64,000 nt of DNA. Source: Thioclava arctica (lineage in GTDB: Bacteria > Pseudomonadota > Alphaproteobacteria > Rhodobacterales > Rhodobacteraceae). Below the pieces are notes generated by a model that saw nothing but the letters and a program-made list of their open reading frames with translations, was not told the origin of the DNA and did not search any database. Shown here in pieces: positions 34,537 to 43,890 of this stretch (the stretch's first letter is position 1; each line of letters starts with the position of its first letter). The stretch spans positions 496,001-560,000 of the forward strand of contig NZ_JBFRYC010000002.1 in the NCBI RefSeq assembly GCF_040892615.1, written 5' to 3'. The translations under genes were made by a program, and so were the position numbers.

Positions 34537-34694
34537 TGGGACCGTTTTTTGGCGTTCTGACCATGGCGGGATCGCGACTGGTCTTCACAAGCCTCGCCCT
34601 CGTGATCTGGCTGATCTCGCGGCCCGGCGGCTGGGCCGTTTTGGTGGTATTGGTGTTGCTCGCGCTCAGGGTCCTCCCCAATGCGTCACATTAA
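34536..34694 (+). CDS. Small hydrophobic membrane protein, 52 aa, unknown
   Basis: Starting MGPFFGVLTMAGSRLVFTSL, the product has two hydrophobic stretches (LVFTSLALVIWLIS; WAVLVVLVLLALRVL) separated by RPGG, giving a predicted two-helix hairpin. It has no ribosome-binding site of its own, but its ATG overlaps the stop of a preceding 10-codon frame that does. It precedes the SPFH gene by about 50 bp. No family is recognised. Confidence 0.45.
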   Translation: MGPFFGVLTMAGSRLVFTSLALVIWLISRPGGWAVLVVLVLLALRVLPNASH

Positions 34695-34745
34695 GGCTAT
34701 ACTCGCGCTCAATAGGCAAATCAGCAAATAATCCACGGGATAAGA

Positions 34746-35627
34746 ATGAACATTATCGAATTACTGGGCGGCGGCGACATCGTGATGATTGCCATCGCAG
34801 TCTTCCTGATCATTTGCGTCTTTCTGGGCGTGCGGATCGTGCCGCAATCTGAAAAATATGTCGTTGAACGCTTTGGGCGACTGCGCTCGGTGCTGGGGCC
34901 GGGGCTCAACTTTATCGTGCCGTTTCTGGACCGCGTTCCGCATAAAATCTCGATCCTTGAACGCCAGTTACCCAATGCGATGCAAGACGGGATCACCGCC
35001 GATAACGTGCTGGTCAAGGTCGAAACCTCGGTCTTTTATCGCATCATCGAGCCGGAAAAGACTGTCTATCGTATCCGCGATGTTGATGCAGCGATTGCCA
35101 CGACTGTAGCGGGGATCGTGCGCTCGGAAATCGGCGTTCTGGAACTCGACGAGGTGCAATCGAACCGCGCGCAACTGATCTCCAAAGTGCGCGAGCAGGT
35201 CGCCGCGATGGTCGATGATTGGGGGATCGAGGTGACGCGCGCCGAGGTGCTCGACGTAAATCTCGACGAGGCGACACGCGCCGCGATGATGCAGCAGCTC
35301 AACGCTGAGCGTGCACGCCGCGCCACCGTGACCGAGGCCGAAGGGCGCAAGCGCGCGGTCGAGCTGGACGCCGAAGCAAAATTGTTTCAGGCGCAAAAAG
35401 AGGCGGAGGCCCGTCGCATCACCGCCGATGCCGAAGCCTATGCAACCGAAGTCGTCGCAGTGGCCATCGCCAAAAATGGGCTCGCGGCTGCGCAATATCA
35501 GGTGGCTTTGAAGCAGGTCGATGCGATTGCGCAGGTCGCCAAGGGTGAGGGCAAGCAGACCATTATTCTGCCCGCCGCCGCCCTCGAGGCCTTTACGGAC
35601 GCCTTCCACTTGTTAGGGAAAAAGTGA
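34746..35627 (+). CDS. SPFH/band 7 (stomatin-like, QmcA-type) membrane protein
   Basis: A 293-residue protein with one N-terminal membrane helix (IVMIAIAVFLIICVFLGVRI), an SPFH domain (PQSEKYVVERFGRLRSVLGP; LNFIVPFLDRVPHKIS), and a long Ala/Glu/Arg-rich coiled coil (QQLNAERARRATVTEAEGRK onward). Such proteins oligomerise in membrane microdomains and influence protease or membrane quality control. The next gene is NfeD-like and overlaps the stop codon, the standard SPFH-NfeD pairing, which strongly supports a joint function. Confidence 0.93.
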   Translation: MNIIELLGGGDIVMIAIAVFLIICVFLGVRIVPQSEKYVVERFGRLRSVLGPGLNFIVPFLDRVPHKISILERQLPNAMQDGITADNVLVKVETSVFYRIIEPEKTVYRIRDVDAAIATTVAGIVRSEIGVLELDEVQSNRAQLISKVREQVAAMVDDWGIEVTRAEVLDVNLDEATRAAMMQQLNAERARRATVTEAEGRKRAVELDAEAKLFQAQKEAEARRITADAEAYATEVVAVAIAKNGLAAAQYQVALKQVDAIAQVAKGEGKQTIILPAAALEAFTDAFHLLGKK

Positions 35628-35902
35628 TGGAATACTGGCAGCAAGGTTGGGTATGGGTCGTCGCGGGCGTGGTGCTGGGCGTGTTGGAAATGCTCATCCC
35701 CGGCTTTGTGTTTTTAGGCTTTGCAATTGGGGCGGTGGTCGTGGGGGCGCTGATCTGGATCGGAGTTCTGGGCCATTATGTGCCGCTGACCTTGCTGATT
35801 TTCGCCGCGATTTCTGTTTTGAGCTGGCTGGTGCTGCGCCGGATCATGGGCGTGCGCCATGGTCAGACCAAGGTCTGGGATCGCGACATCAACGATAACT
35901 GA
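35627..35902 (+). CDS. NfeD-family membrane protein (short, YbbK-like)
   Basis: A 91-residue protein with two or three membrane helices (VWVVAGVVLGVLEMLIPGFV; FAIGAVVVGALIWIGVL; LTLLIFAAISVLSWLVL) and a very short soluble tail. It corresponds to the short NfeD class that accompanies SPFH proteins; the full C-terminal OB-fold domain of longer NfeD proteins is largely missing. The ATG overlaps the SPFH stop by one base; a GTG one codon upstream is an alternative start. Confidence 0.88.
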   Translation: MEYWQQGWVWVVAGVVLGVLEMLIPGFVFLGFAIGAVVVGALIWIGVLGHYVPLTLLIFAAISVLSWLVLRRIMGVRHGQTKVWDRDINDN

Positions 35903-36136
35903 GCCGCTGTGATGGAACGTGCGCGAACAGGGTAGCGTTTCTGTGTCAGTTGTAGCGGTCGAGATTGGCTCAAAGGCATAGGCACAGCTGGCCCATTCTG
36001 GCCAGTTTCGCAAAATGGAAGCGGCGCTCATTGGAGCGTCGTTTTGCCATCAGCCGATGCCCGCCTATCTGCAAGACGCATAGGGAACGCGGCGCGCGTC
36101 TCGGCGTTCATACCACGACACAACTCGGGAACTGGC
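35903..36136. other. 234-bp non-coding stretch with two dyads
   Basis: I see no gene. CTGGCC (35988-35993) pairs with GGCCAG (36000-36005), and GCAAAA (36010-36015) pairs with TTTTGC (36042-36047), the latter enclosing CGCTC/GAGCG. The two dyads lie side by side. There is no U-tract in a position that would make a clear terminator for the NfeD gene. Confidence 0.4.
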
Positions 36137-36376
36137 ATGATGCGGACATCTTCACGACAGACCAATATTGGTGGGCTTATCCTGACGTTCATAGCGCTTA
36201 TTTTGGCGCTGGGCGTGGTCATCTGGCTGATCGCCGACACGCCGCTGGATGGCGGGGCGCAGGTGGCCACCGATCCCCCCGCCTATAAGCAGATCACGGA
36301 TAAAACCGATGCGACTGTGACCGTGTCGCCCAATCCGAAAGGTGGGGTGACGGCGGATAGGACGAAAACTCAGTAG
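36137..36376 (+). CDS. Small single-span membrane protein, unknown
   Basis: A 79-residue product: a short basic N-terminus (MMRTSSRQTN), one membrane helix (IGGLILTFIALILALGVVIW) and a Thr/Asp/Lys-rich, probably periplasmic tail ending VTADRTKTQ. The ribosome-binding site is weak (GGGA about 9 bases upstream). It converges on pyrF. No family is recognised; an N-in/C-out topology fits the charge distribution. Confidence 0.55.
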   Translation: MMRTSSRQTNIGGLILTFIALILALGVVIWLIADTPLDGGAQVATDPPAYKQITDKTDATVTVSPNPKGGVTADRTKTQ

Positions 36377-36384
36377 ATGCTTGA

Positions 36385-37098
36385 TCAGCGCGCGCGCAGT
36401 TCGGCCACGATCGCCTCGGCAGCGGCGCGCGGATCGCCGGCGCGATGAATGGGGCGGCCAACCACGATGTGATCTGCGCCCGCGGCCACGGCTGATGCGG
36501 GCGTTGCGATGCGCTTCTGATCCCCCAGATCAGCCCCGGCCGGACGCACGCCGGGTGTCACGATCAGCTTGCCTGCCGCCTCGGGCAAGGCGCGGATCAG
36601 CGCCGCTTCCTGAGGGCTGGCGATAACGCCATCGGCGCCCGCCTCAAAAGCGCGCCCCGCCCGTTCGACCACCAGATCGGCAATATCACCCGGCTTGATC
36701 AGCGCGCCATCCAGATCGGCGCGATCCAGCGAGGTCAGAATCGTCACCGCGAGAATTTTCATATCCTTGCCAGCGGCGCCTTGCTTGGCCGCGTTCACGA
36801 CATAGGGGTCGCCATGCACGGTCAGGAAATCCAGATCGAACTGCGCCAAGCCGCGCACCGCAGCCTCCACCGTTGCGCCAATGTCAAACAGCTTCATATC
36901 AAGGAAAATACGTTTGCCCTGATCGAGTTTCAGTTCGGTCGCGAGCGCAAGCCCGCCCCCCGTCAGCATTCCCAACCCGATCTTGTAAAACGACACCGCA
37001 TCACCCAGCCGATTGGCCAGCAAAAGCCCCTCATGGGCATTGGGCACGTCAAGCGCCACGATCAAGCGGTCATCTGCGGGCAAGGTTTGATCGGTCAT
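36385..37098 (-). CDS. pyrF: Orotidine 5'-phosphate decarboxylase
   Basis: A 237-residue TIM-barrel enzyme making UMP from OMP. The strand-1 LIVALDVPNAHEG motif, the catalytic IFLDMKLFDIGATV array, VTPGVRPAG and the phosphate-binding GADHIVVGRPI are all present. The start at 37098 is preceded by AAAGGAG at 9 bases; the longer frame is ignored. No other pyrimidine gene is adjacent. Confidence 0.96.
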   Translation of the reverse strand: MTDQTLPADDRLIVALDVPNAHEGLLLANRLGDAVSFYKIGLGMLTGGGLALATELKLDQGKRIFLDMKLFDIGATVEAAVRGLAQFDLDFLTVHGDPYVVNAAKQGAAGKDMKILAVTILTSLDRADLDGALIKPGDIADLVVERAGRAFEAGADGVIASPQEAALIRALPEAAGKLIVTPGVRPAGADLGDQKRIATPASAVAAGADHIVVGRPIHRAGDPRAAAEAIVAELRAR

Positions 37099-37170
37099 CA
37101 GGGCGCTCCTTTCGCGGGTCGCCCCCCTGATGGGGGGCAATCGCGCCTAGGTCAAGCGCAGCATCAGCGT

Positions 37171-37407
37171 TTACAGCCCACCGATGCCGCGACGCTGCGC
37201 CTCGCGCGTCAGCGCGCGGGCGAGTTGGCCGTAACTGATGCGTTCGTTTGCTTCAACAAGAACGGGAATGCGCAGCGGTTGCGCCAGTCCGGGGGTGAAA
37301 AATTCCACCACCGCTTCAAATTGGCGCTGCGCGGCGTTATAGATAAGGTGGGCAATATGGGCGGCGCTGGCATGGTGCATGTGACCTATCTCCAAGCGGG
37401 TGATCAT
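37171..37407 (-). CDS. Small conserved-looking hypothetical protein
   Basis: A 78-residue product starting at the ATG at 37407 (MITRLEIGHMHHASAAHIAH), followed by LIYNAAQRQFEAVVEFFTPG and a C-terminal part LARALTREAQRRGIGGL. The composition is soluble, with a histidine cluster near the start. It lies 70 bp upstream of pyrF on the same strand and is divergent from clpB. The ribosome-binding site is poor and I do not recognise a family. Coding is supported mainly by amino acid composition and clean placement between real genes. Confidence 0.55.
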   Translation of the reverse strand: MITRLEIGHMHHASAAHIAHLIYNAAQRQFEAVVEFFTPGLAQPLRIPVLVEANERISYGQLARALTREAQRRGIGGL

Positions 37408-37488
37408 GGTTGTCCCAAGGTAAACGCCAATGCTTACCAATTGGTTTCCAACTGCGACGAAATTTCCGGGTCCGCCGCGCGATATCCT

Positions 37489-37517
37489 CTTGAAGCGCCC
37501 CTGCCCCGAGCCCATTT
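37489..37517 (+). promoter_or_regulatory. Sigma-32 (RpoH)-type heat-shock promoter for clpB
   Basis: CTTGAAG (37489-37495), 14 bases and GCCCATTT (37510-37517) agree closely with the heat-shock consensus (CTTGAA, 11-16 bases, CCCCATnT). It lies about 78 bases upstream of the clpB ATG, fitting the known heat-shock control of this chaperone. Confidence 0.75.
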
Positions 37518-37594
37518 CTTGTTCGAGACCCGGCCAGTGGGTGCCTTTTCAGGGCCCGAAATTTTCCGGGGGCTTTATCAAAAAGGAGAGACCG

Positions 37595-40216
<2,622 letters not shown>

Positions 40217-40226
40217 TTGAAACCAG

Positions 40227-40280
40227 CCGGGGGGCTCTGCCCCCCGGACCCCTCGGGATATTTGCGTCAAGAGGAAGATG
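40227..40280 (+). repeat. Rhodobacterales REP-like palindromic element (copy 1)
   Basis: CCGGGGGGC (40227-40235), loop TCT, GCCCCCCGG (40239-40247), followed by the conserved ACCCCTCGGGATATTT (40248-40263) and GAGGAAGATG. A second copy in reverse orientation lies at 63091-63135, with the same hairpin-plus-core layout. It sits between clpB and dinB and may act as a transcript 3' end or spacer. Confidence 0.75.
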
Positions 40281-40313
40281 ACGTAAAAGATCGGCTTGGA
40301 GAATGTCTGAGTC

Positions 40314-41591
40314 ATGCCCGCACTTTGCCGAGATTGCCTAGCCACTTTCGAGCACGCGCCCCCGCGCTGCCCGCACTGTGCGCGCACACGCATCCTGTCC
40401 CATCCCGAACTGTTCGAGCTGTCGATCGCGCATATTGACTGCGACAGTTTTTATGCGTCGGTCGAAAAGCGCGATGATCCCTCGCTGAGCGCGAAGCCAG
40501 TGATCGTGGGGGGCGGCACGCGGGGTGTGGTCACCACCTGCTGCTATATCGCGCGGATTTCGGGTGTACGCTCGGCAATGCCGATGTTTCAGGCGCGCAA
40601 GCTGTGCCCCGATGCGGTGATCATCAAGCCGCGCATGGATCATTACGTTGCCGTCTCGCGCCAGATTCGCGCCCGGATGGCGGCGCTTACCCCACAGATT
40701 GAACCGCTCTCGCTGGATGAGGCCTTTCTTGATCTGACCGGCACCACCAAGCTGCACAACGCCCCCCCGGCGCTGCAAATGGCCCGGCTGGCGCGCGCGA
40801 TTGAAACCGAGGTGGGCGTCAGTGCATCGGTTGGACTGTCGCATAACAAGTTTCTCGCCAAGATCGCCTCGGATCTTGATAAGCCGCGCGGGTTTTCGGT
40901 GATCGGACGGGCCGATACCGAGACTTTTCTGCGCGACAAGCCAGTGGGGATTTTATGGGGGGTCGGGGCGGCAACGCGTGCGGCTTTGGGGCGCGCTGGC
41001 ATCCGCACGCTGGCCGATATTCGCCGCGCGGGTCAGGATCGGCTGGTTGCGCGGTTTGGCGCAACCGGGGCGCGGCTATTTGAGTTGGCACATGGGCGTG
41101 ACAGCCGTCAAATCACCCCCGATGCGCCCATCAAATCGGTGTCCAACGAGACCACTTTCGCCACGGATATGACCGAACGCGCAGAGCTTTTGGCGCAGCT
41201 TTGGCATATGTCGCAAAAGGTCTCTGCACGTATGAAAGCGCGCGAAATTGCCGGGCGCACCGTTACGCTCAAACTCAAGCGCGCCGATTTTTCCTCGCTC
41301 ACGCGGCAAACCCAGCTTGAAGAGCCAAGCCAGTTGGCCGACACGCTGTATCGCGCGGGCGAGCGCCTGTTTAATGCGCTGCCGCCCGCCATGGCCTATC
41401 GCTTGATCGGGATCGGATTTTCAGACCTTTGCGCCGCGGATGGGCGTGATCCGGTGGGCGATCTGCTTGATCCGCAGGCTAGCAAACGCGCGGGCGCTGA
41501 ACGCGCCGCAGATGCGATTCGCGCGCGCTTTGGCGACACGGCGATCAACACCGGGCGCGGACTAACTGCGAAAGATAAAAATTCGGGCTGA
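40314..41591 (+). CDS. dinB: DNA polymerase IV with N-terminal zinc-ribbon-like extension
   Basis: A 425-residue Y-family translesion polymerase. Catalytic acidic residues lie in AHIDCDSFYASVEKRDDP (about residues 39-56) and SLDEAFLDLTG (about 135-145); the VGLSHNKFLAKIASDLDKP thumb segment and a C-terminal little-finger domain follow. Before the polymerase start there are about 35 extra residues with CRDC (5-8) and CPHC (19-22), a pattern suggesting a small zinc ribbon. The start at 40314 includes these. No canonical C-terminal beta-clamp motif is obvious to me. It is probably monocistronic after a REP element; no clear SOS box is seen. Confidence 0.93.
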   Translation: MPALCRDCLATFEHAPPRCPHCARTRILSHPELFELSIAHIDCDSFYASVEKRDDPSLSAKPVIVGGGTRGVVTTCCYIARISGVRSAMPMFQARKLCPDAVIIKPRMDHYVAVSRQIRARMAALTPQIEPLSLDEAFLDLTGTTKLHNAPPALQMARLARAIETEVGVSASVGLSHNKFLAKIASDLDKPRGFSVIGRADTETFLRDKPVGILWGVGAATRAALGRAGIRTLADIRRAGQDRLVARFGATGARLFELAHGRDSRQITPDAPIKSVSNETTFATDMTERAELLAQLWHMSQKVSARMKAREIAGRTVTLKLKRADFSSLTRQTQLEEPSQLADTLYRAGERLFNALPPAMAYRLIGIGFSDLCAADGRDPVGDLLDPQASKRAGAERAADAIRARFGDTAINTGRGLTAKDKNSG

Positions 41592-41662
41592 TCTGGCAAT
41601 CTTTACGCGATCTTCACCCCCCGATACGCACCATCGCCAGACGACATGCGAAGGGCGGATTG

Positions 41663-41968
41663 ATGAGCAAACCTCTTGACCATGCGCTGCGCACCGCGAT
41701 TGGTGCGCATGCCCCTTGGAAGATTGAGCTAAAGGCGAGGGTGGCTTTGGGATTTCCTCAGGCACCCGTGAAGACGCGAAATTTTGTTAAATCAATCGCT
41801 TGCACCATGCGTTCCATCAAACTGTCGGGAAGAAAATCAGTGCGGTTGAGCAGCGCAACGACAGTTTGGCCGGCAGCTTCTCGCGGCGGATTTCATGCCA
41901 TAATCTGGCCATCTGATGTCGCAGCTGAAAAACTGGCTCGCGAGGTCAAGGCGCTTTACGCAGCCTAG
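41663..41968 (+). pseudogene. Decayed CZB (chemoreceptor zinc-binding) domain gene
   Basis: A 101-codon frame starts MSKPLDHALRTAIGAHAPWK; the AIGAHAPWKIELKARVALG stretch matches the first helix of CZB domains, including the zinc-binding histidine. The rest of that frame does not match. In a second frame, downstream of a stop, comes REDAKFC and then INRLHHAFHQTVGKKISAVE, resembling the later CZB histidine region (LHAxFHxTAG). A third frame gives ADFMP, a stop, and SGHLMSQLKNWLA, like the last helix. The central cysteine-FGKW region seems deleted. I infer a stand-alone CZB gene broken by at least two frameshifts and a deletion. The family match is by eye. Confidence 0.5.
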
Positions 41969-41974
41969 AACCAC

Positions 41975-42856
41975 CTATTCAGCGGCCATACGCATGGGTT
42001 GCGCGCCGATGGCACAGATTTGTGCGATGGCGCGCTCCATCAAGGCGCTAAAGGCGCGGAAATCTTCACTGGGCTCGACGCGCTCCTCGTCCATATAGAG
42101 AGCGCGGTCGATCTCGATCTGCACGACATGGATATTGTCGCGTGGCCGCCCGTATCGCTGCGTAATATACGCCCCCGCAAAGGGGGTGTTGCGCGACACG
42201 GCCAAGCCCTCTGCGGCAAAGACCGACTCGATTTGCGCCACCAAGGGGCGCGCCGCCGAGGCCCCATAGCGATCACCCAGAACGATTCTGGGGCGGCGTG
42301 CGCCCAAACTGTCCAACGCCTCTGAGGGCATCGAATGCACATCAATCAAAATCGCCTGACCTTGGCGCTGATGGGTCTGCGTCAACAGATTGCCCAAGGC
42401 CGCATGATAGGGCCGCCAGACATGGTTGAGACGCGCAGCCACCTCGATCTGGGCAATCTTGCCGCGATAGATCGCCCGGCCGCCCGAGACTACCCGCGGA
42501 ATCACCCCTAGCCCTGCTGCGACACGCGGACCGGGATGCGAGCGCTCCAGCCCTGCGATCAACGCCGAATCAAGTTCATCTTCGGCTCGGTTCAGATCCA
42601 CCCATGCGCGCGGATATTGCGCCGCAATCACCGCCGCACCATAGCGAGGTGCTGATGCCAGCAAGCGATCCACAAACGCATCTTCAGAAGACCGCAACTG
42701 CATCATATTCAACACAGACCGCCGTTGCAGGCTCTCGGGGTAATGCGCGCCGGAATGCGGTGAGGCAAAGATCACCGCAGTCTGCGCGCTCTGAGGGGGC
42801 AAAAGCGTGAAGGCCGATACAGAATGTGGGTCTGAGTGATGTGGTTTTTCGGTCAT
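41975..42856 (-). CDS. N-formylglutamate amidohydrolase family protein
   Basis: A 293-residue cytosolic protein. Segments VIFASPHSGAHYPESLQRRS, LRSSEDAFVDRLL, PRAWVDLNRAEDELD and ILIDVHSMPS (metal-binding Asp/His) are characteristic of the FGase family, which removes formate from N-formylglutamate in histidine degradation or acts on related N-formyl compounds. No hut genes are adjacent, so the exact substrate is open. I use the ATG at 42856; the longer frame upstream lacks homology. It converges on the CZB pseudogene. Confidence 0.9.
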   Translation of the reverse strand: MTEKPHHSDPHSVSAFTLLPPQSAQTAVIFASPHSGAHYPESLQRRSVLNMMQLRSSEDAFVDRLLASAPRYGAAVIAAQYPRAWVDLNRAEDELDSALIAGLERSHPGPRVAAGLGVIPRVVSGGRAIYRGKIAQIEVAARLNHVWRPYHAALGNLLTQTHQRQGQAILIDVHSMPSEALDSLGARRPRIVLGDRYGASAARPLVAQIESVFAAEGLAVSRNTPFAGAYITQRYGRPRDNIHVVQIEIDRALYMDEERVEPSEDFRAFSALMERAIAQICAIGAQPMRMAAE

Positions 42857-43039
42857 GGAGCCTCGCGATGATGCGCCAGAGCTTACACCGGATCGCTTTG
42901 TAGCCAAATCCCCCTTGAAAGCCGTTTCGACTCCTTTTATAGACCCCCAGACCGACGCGATCCCGCGCCCTTCGGTTTGTTCAATTACCCTTCGGGATAT
43001 TGACATGATTGGGGCGATGAAACGGGGTCGAACGGCTGT

Positions 43040-43114
43040 GGGCGGTTAGCTCAGCGGTAGAGCACTACGTTGACATCGTAGTGGCCACTGGTTCGATCCC
43101 AGTACCGCCCACCA
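43040..43114 (+). tRNA. tRNA-Val (anticodon GAC)
   Basis: A 75-base cloverleaf: acceptor GGGCGGT pairs with ACCGCCC, the D arm reads TAGCTCAGCGGTAGAGC, the anticodon stem CTACG/CGTAG encloses TTGACAT with anticodon GAC (43072-43074), and the T arm is CTGGTTCGATCCCAG. CCA (43112-43114) is encoded. A TTGACA at 43000-43005 could be its -35 box, but I see no matching -10. A terminator follows at once. Confidence 0.97.
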
Positions 43115-43124
43115 TCGATTCACC

Positions 43125-43152
43125 GCCCCCGGTGTTCGGGGGCTTCGTTTTT
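43125..43152 (+). terminator. Terminator after tRNA-Val
   Basis: GCCCCCG (43125-43131), loop GTGTT, CGGGGGC (43137-43143), then TTCGTTTTT. Confidence 0.85.
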
Positions 43153-43187
43153 CAAGGCGCACGCGCGCCGCGAATAGGAGAAGACCA

Positions 43188-43313
43188 ATGAAGGTCCGTA
43201 ACTCGCTCCGCTCGCTCAAGCAGCGTCATCGCGATTGCCAGGTCGTGCGCCGTAAGGGCCGCGTCTATGTGATCAACAAGACGCAGCGTCGCTTCAAAGC
43301 CCGTCAGGGCTGA
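43188..43313 (+). CDS. rpmJ: 50S ribosomal protein L36 (bL36)
   Basis: A 41-residue L36 starting MKVRNSLRSLKQRHRDCQVV and ending VINKTQRRFKARQG. It has only one cysteine, so it is the longer zinc-free type seen in many proteobacteria rather than the 37-residue zinc-ribbon type. TAGGAG lies 9 bases before the ATG. It is expressed alone, between the tRNA-Val terminator and its own terminator at 43335. Confidence 0.95.
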   Translation: MKVRNSLRSLKQRHRDCQVVRRKGRVYVINKTQRRFKARQG

Positions 43314-43334
43314 AGCAGACCGAGCCTAACGTAT

Positions 43335-43370
43335 AAAGCCGCGCCGTGGGTCACCCCGGCGCGGCTTTGT
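43335..43370 (+). terminator. Terminator after rpmJ
   Basis: AAAGCCGCGCC (43335-43345) pairs with GGCGCGGCTTT (43358-43368). A-rich and T-rich flanks make it potentially bidirectional, which would also serve the convergent holin gene. Confidence 0.8.
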
Positions 43371-43401
43371 CATATGTGGCGCTCACAGGAAGCGGGCGTG
43401 C

Positions 43402-43890
43402 CTAGCCTGCCCCTCCCGCGCGCCATGCTGACAGCGCGGCGTTATCTTCGGGCGCAGCGGCCGCCTTGAGCGCAGAGGGCGGCGCCACGCTTTTGTTCAT
43501 GCGGAAGTAAAACGCCTCGCGCGCCCCGAAATAAAAGCTCACCACAGCGCCCAACAGCCACCACAGCGGTTCGGGGACATAGTTCAGCCCGACCATACGC
43601 TGCGCAAATCCGACGGGATCAATCATCGCATAGACGAATAGCCCGACAATCCCAAAGGCCAGTACCGGGCGCGGCAACCGGTTGATCCCGTTTACGATTC
43701 GGTCAAACACGCCGGGGCGGACATATTCGAATTCCGCCCCATGTTCTTGCAGCGCCGCAATATAGGCAGCCTGCGCTGCTTCTAGTTTTTTCGTGGCGTT
43801 GGGCACGAACACCTCAGCCACCGAGGTCGCGGCATCCCCCACAGCCTTGGCCGCCCCTGCCCCACCAATCAGCTTGTCGATCACGCCCAT
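43402..43890 (-). CDS. Holin family protein (3TM-type), GTA-like lysis module
   Basis: A 162-residue protein with an Ala-rich amphipathic N-terminal region (KKLEAAQAAYIAALQEHGAE), then two clear membrane segments (RPVLAFGIVGLFVYAMI; LWWLLGAVVSFYFGAREAFY). This is the architecture of the 3TM phage holin family. It overlaps the preceding N-acetylmuramidase gene by 10 bp. In Rhodobacter capsulatus a holin and endolysin of this kind release gene transfer agent particles and are encoded away from the capsid cluster; I infer the same role here. No phage structural gene is nearby. Confidence 0.82.
   Translation of the reverse strand: MGVIDKLIGGAGAAKAVGDAATSVAEVFVPNATKKLEAAQAAYIAALQEHGAEFEYVRPGVFDRIVNGINRLPRPVLAFGIVGLFVYAMIDPVGFAQRMVGLNYVPEPLWWLLGAVVSFYFGAREAFYFRMNKSVAPPSALKAAAAPEDNAALSAWRAGGAG

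Noticed and set aside
42855..43049. 64-codon forward frame running into tRNA-Val
   Set aside because: Antisense to the discarded upstream extension of the amidohydrolase frame and overlaps the tRNA; no ribosome-binding site.
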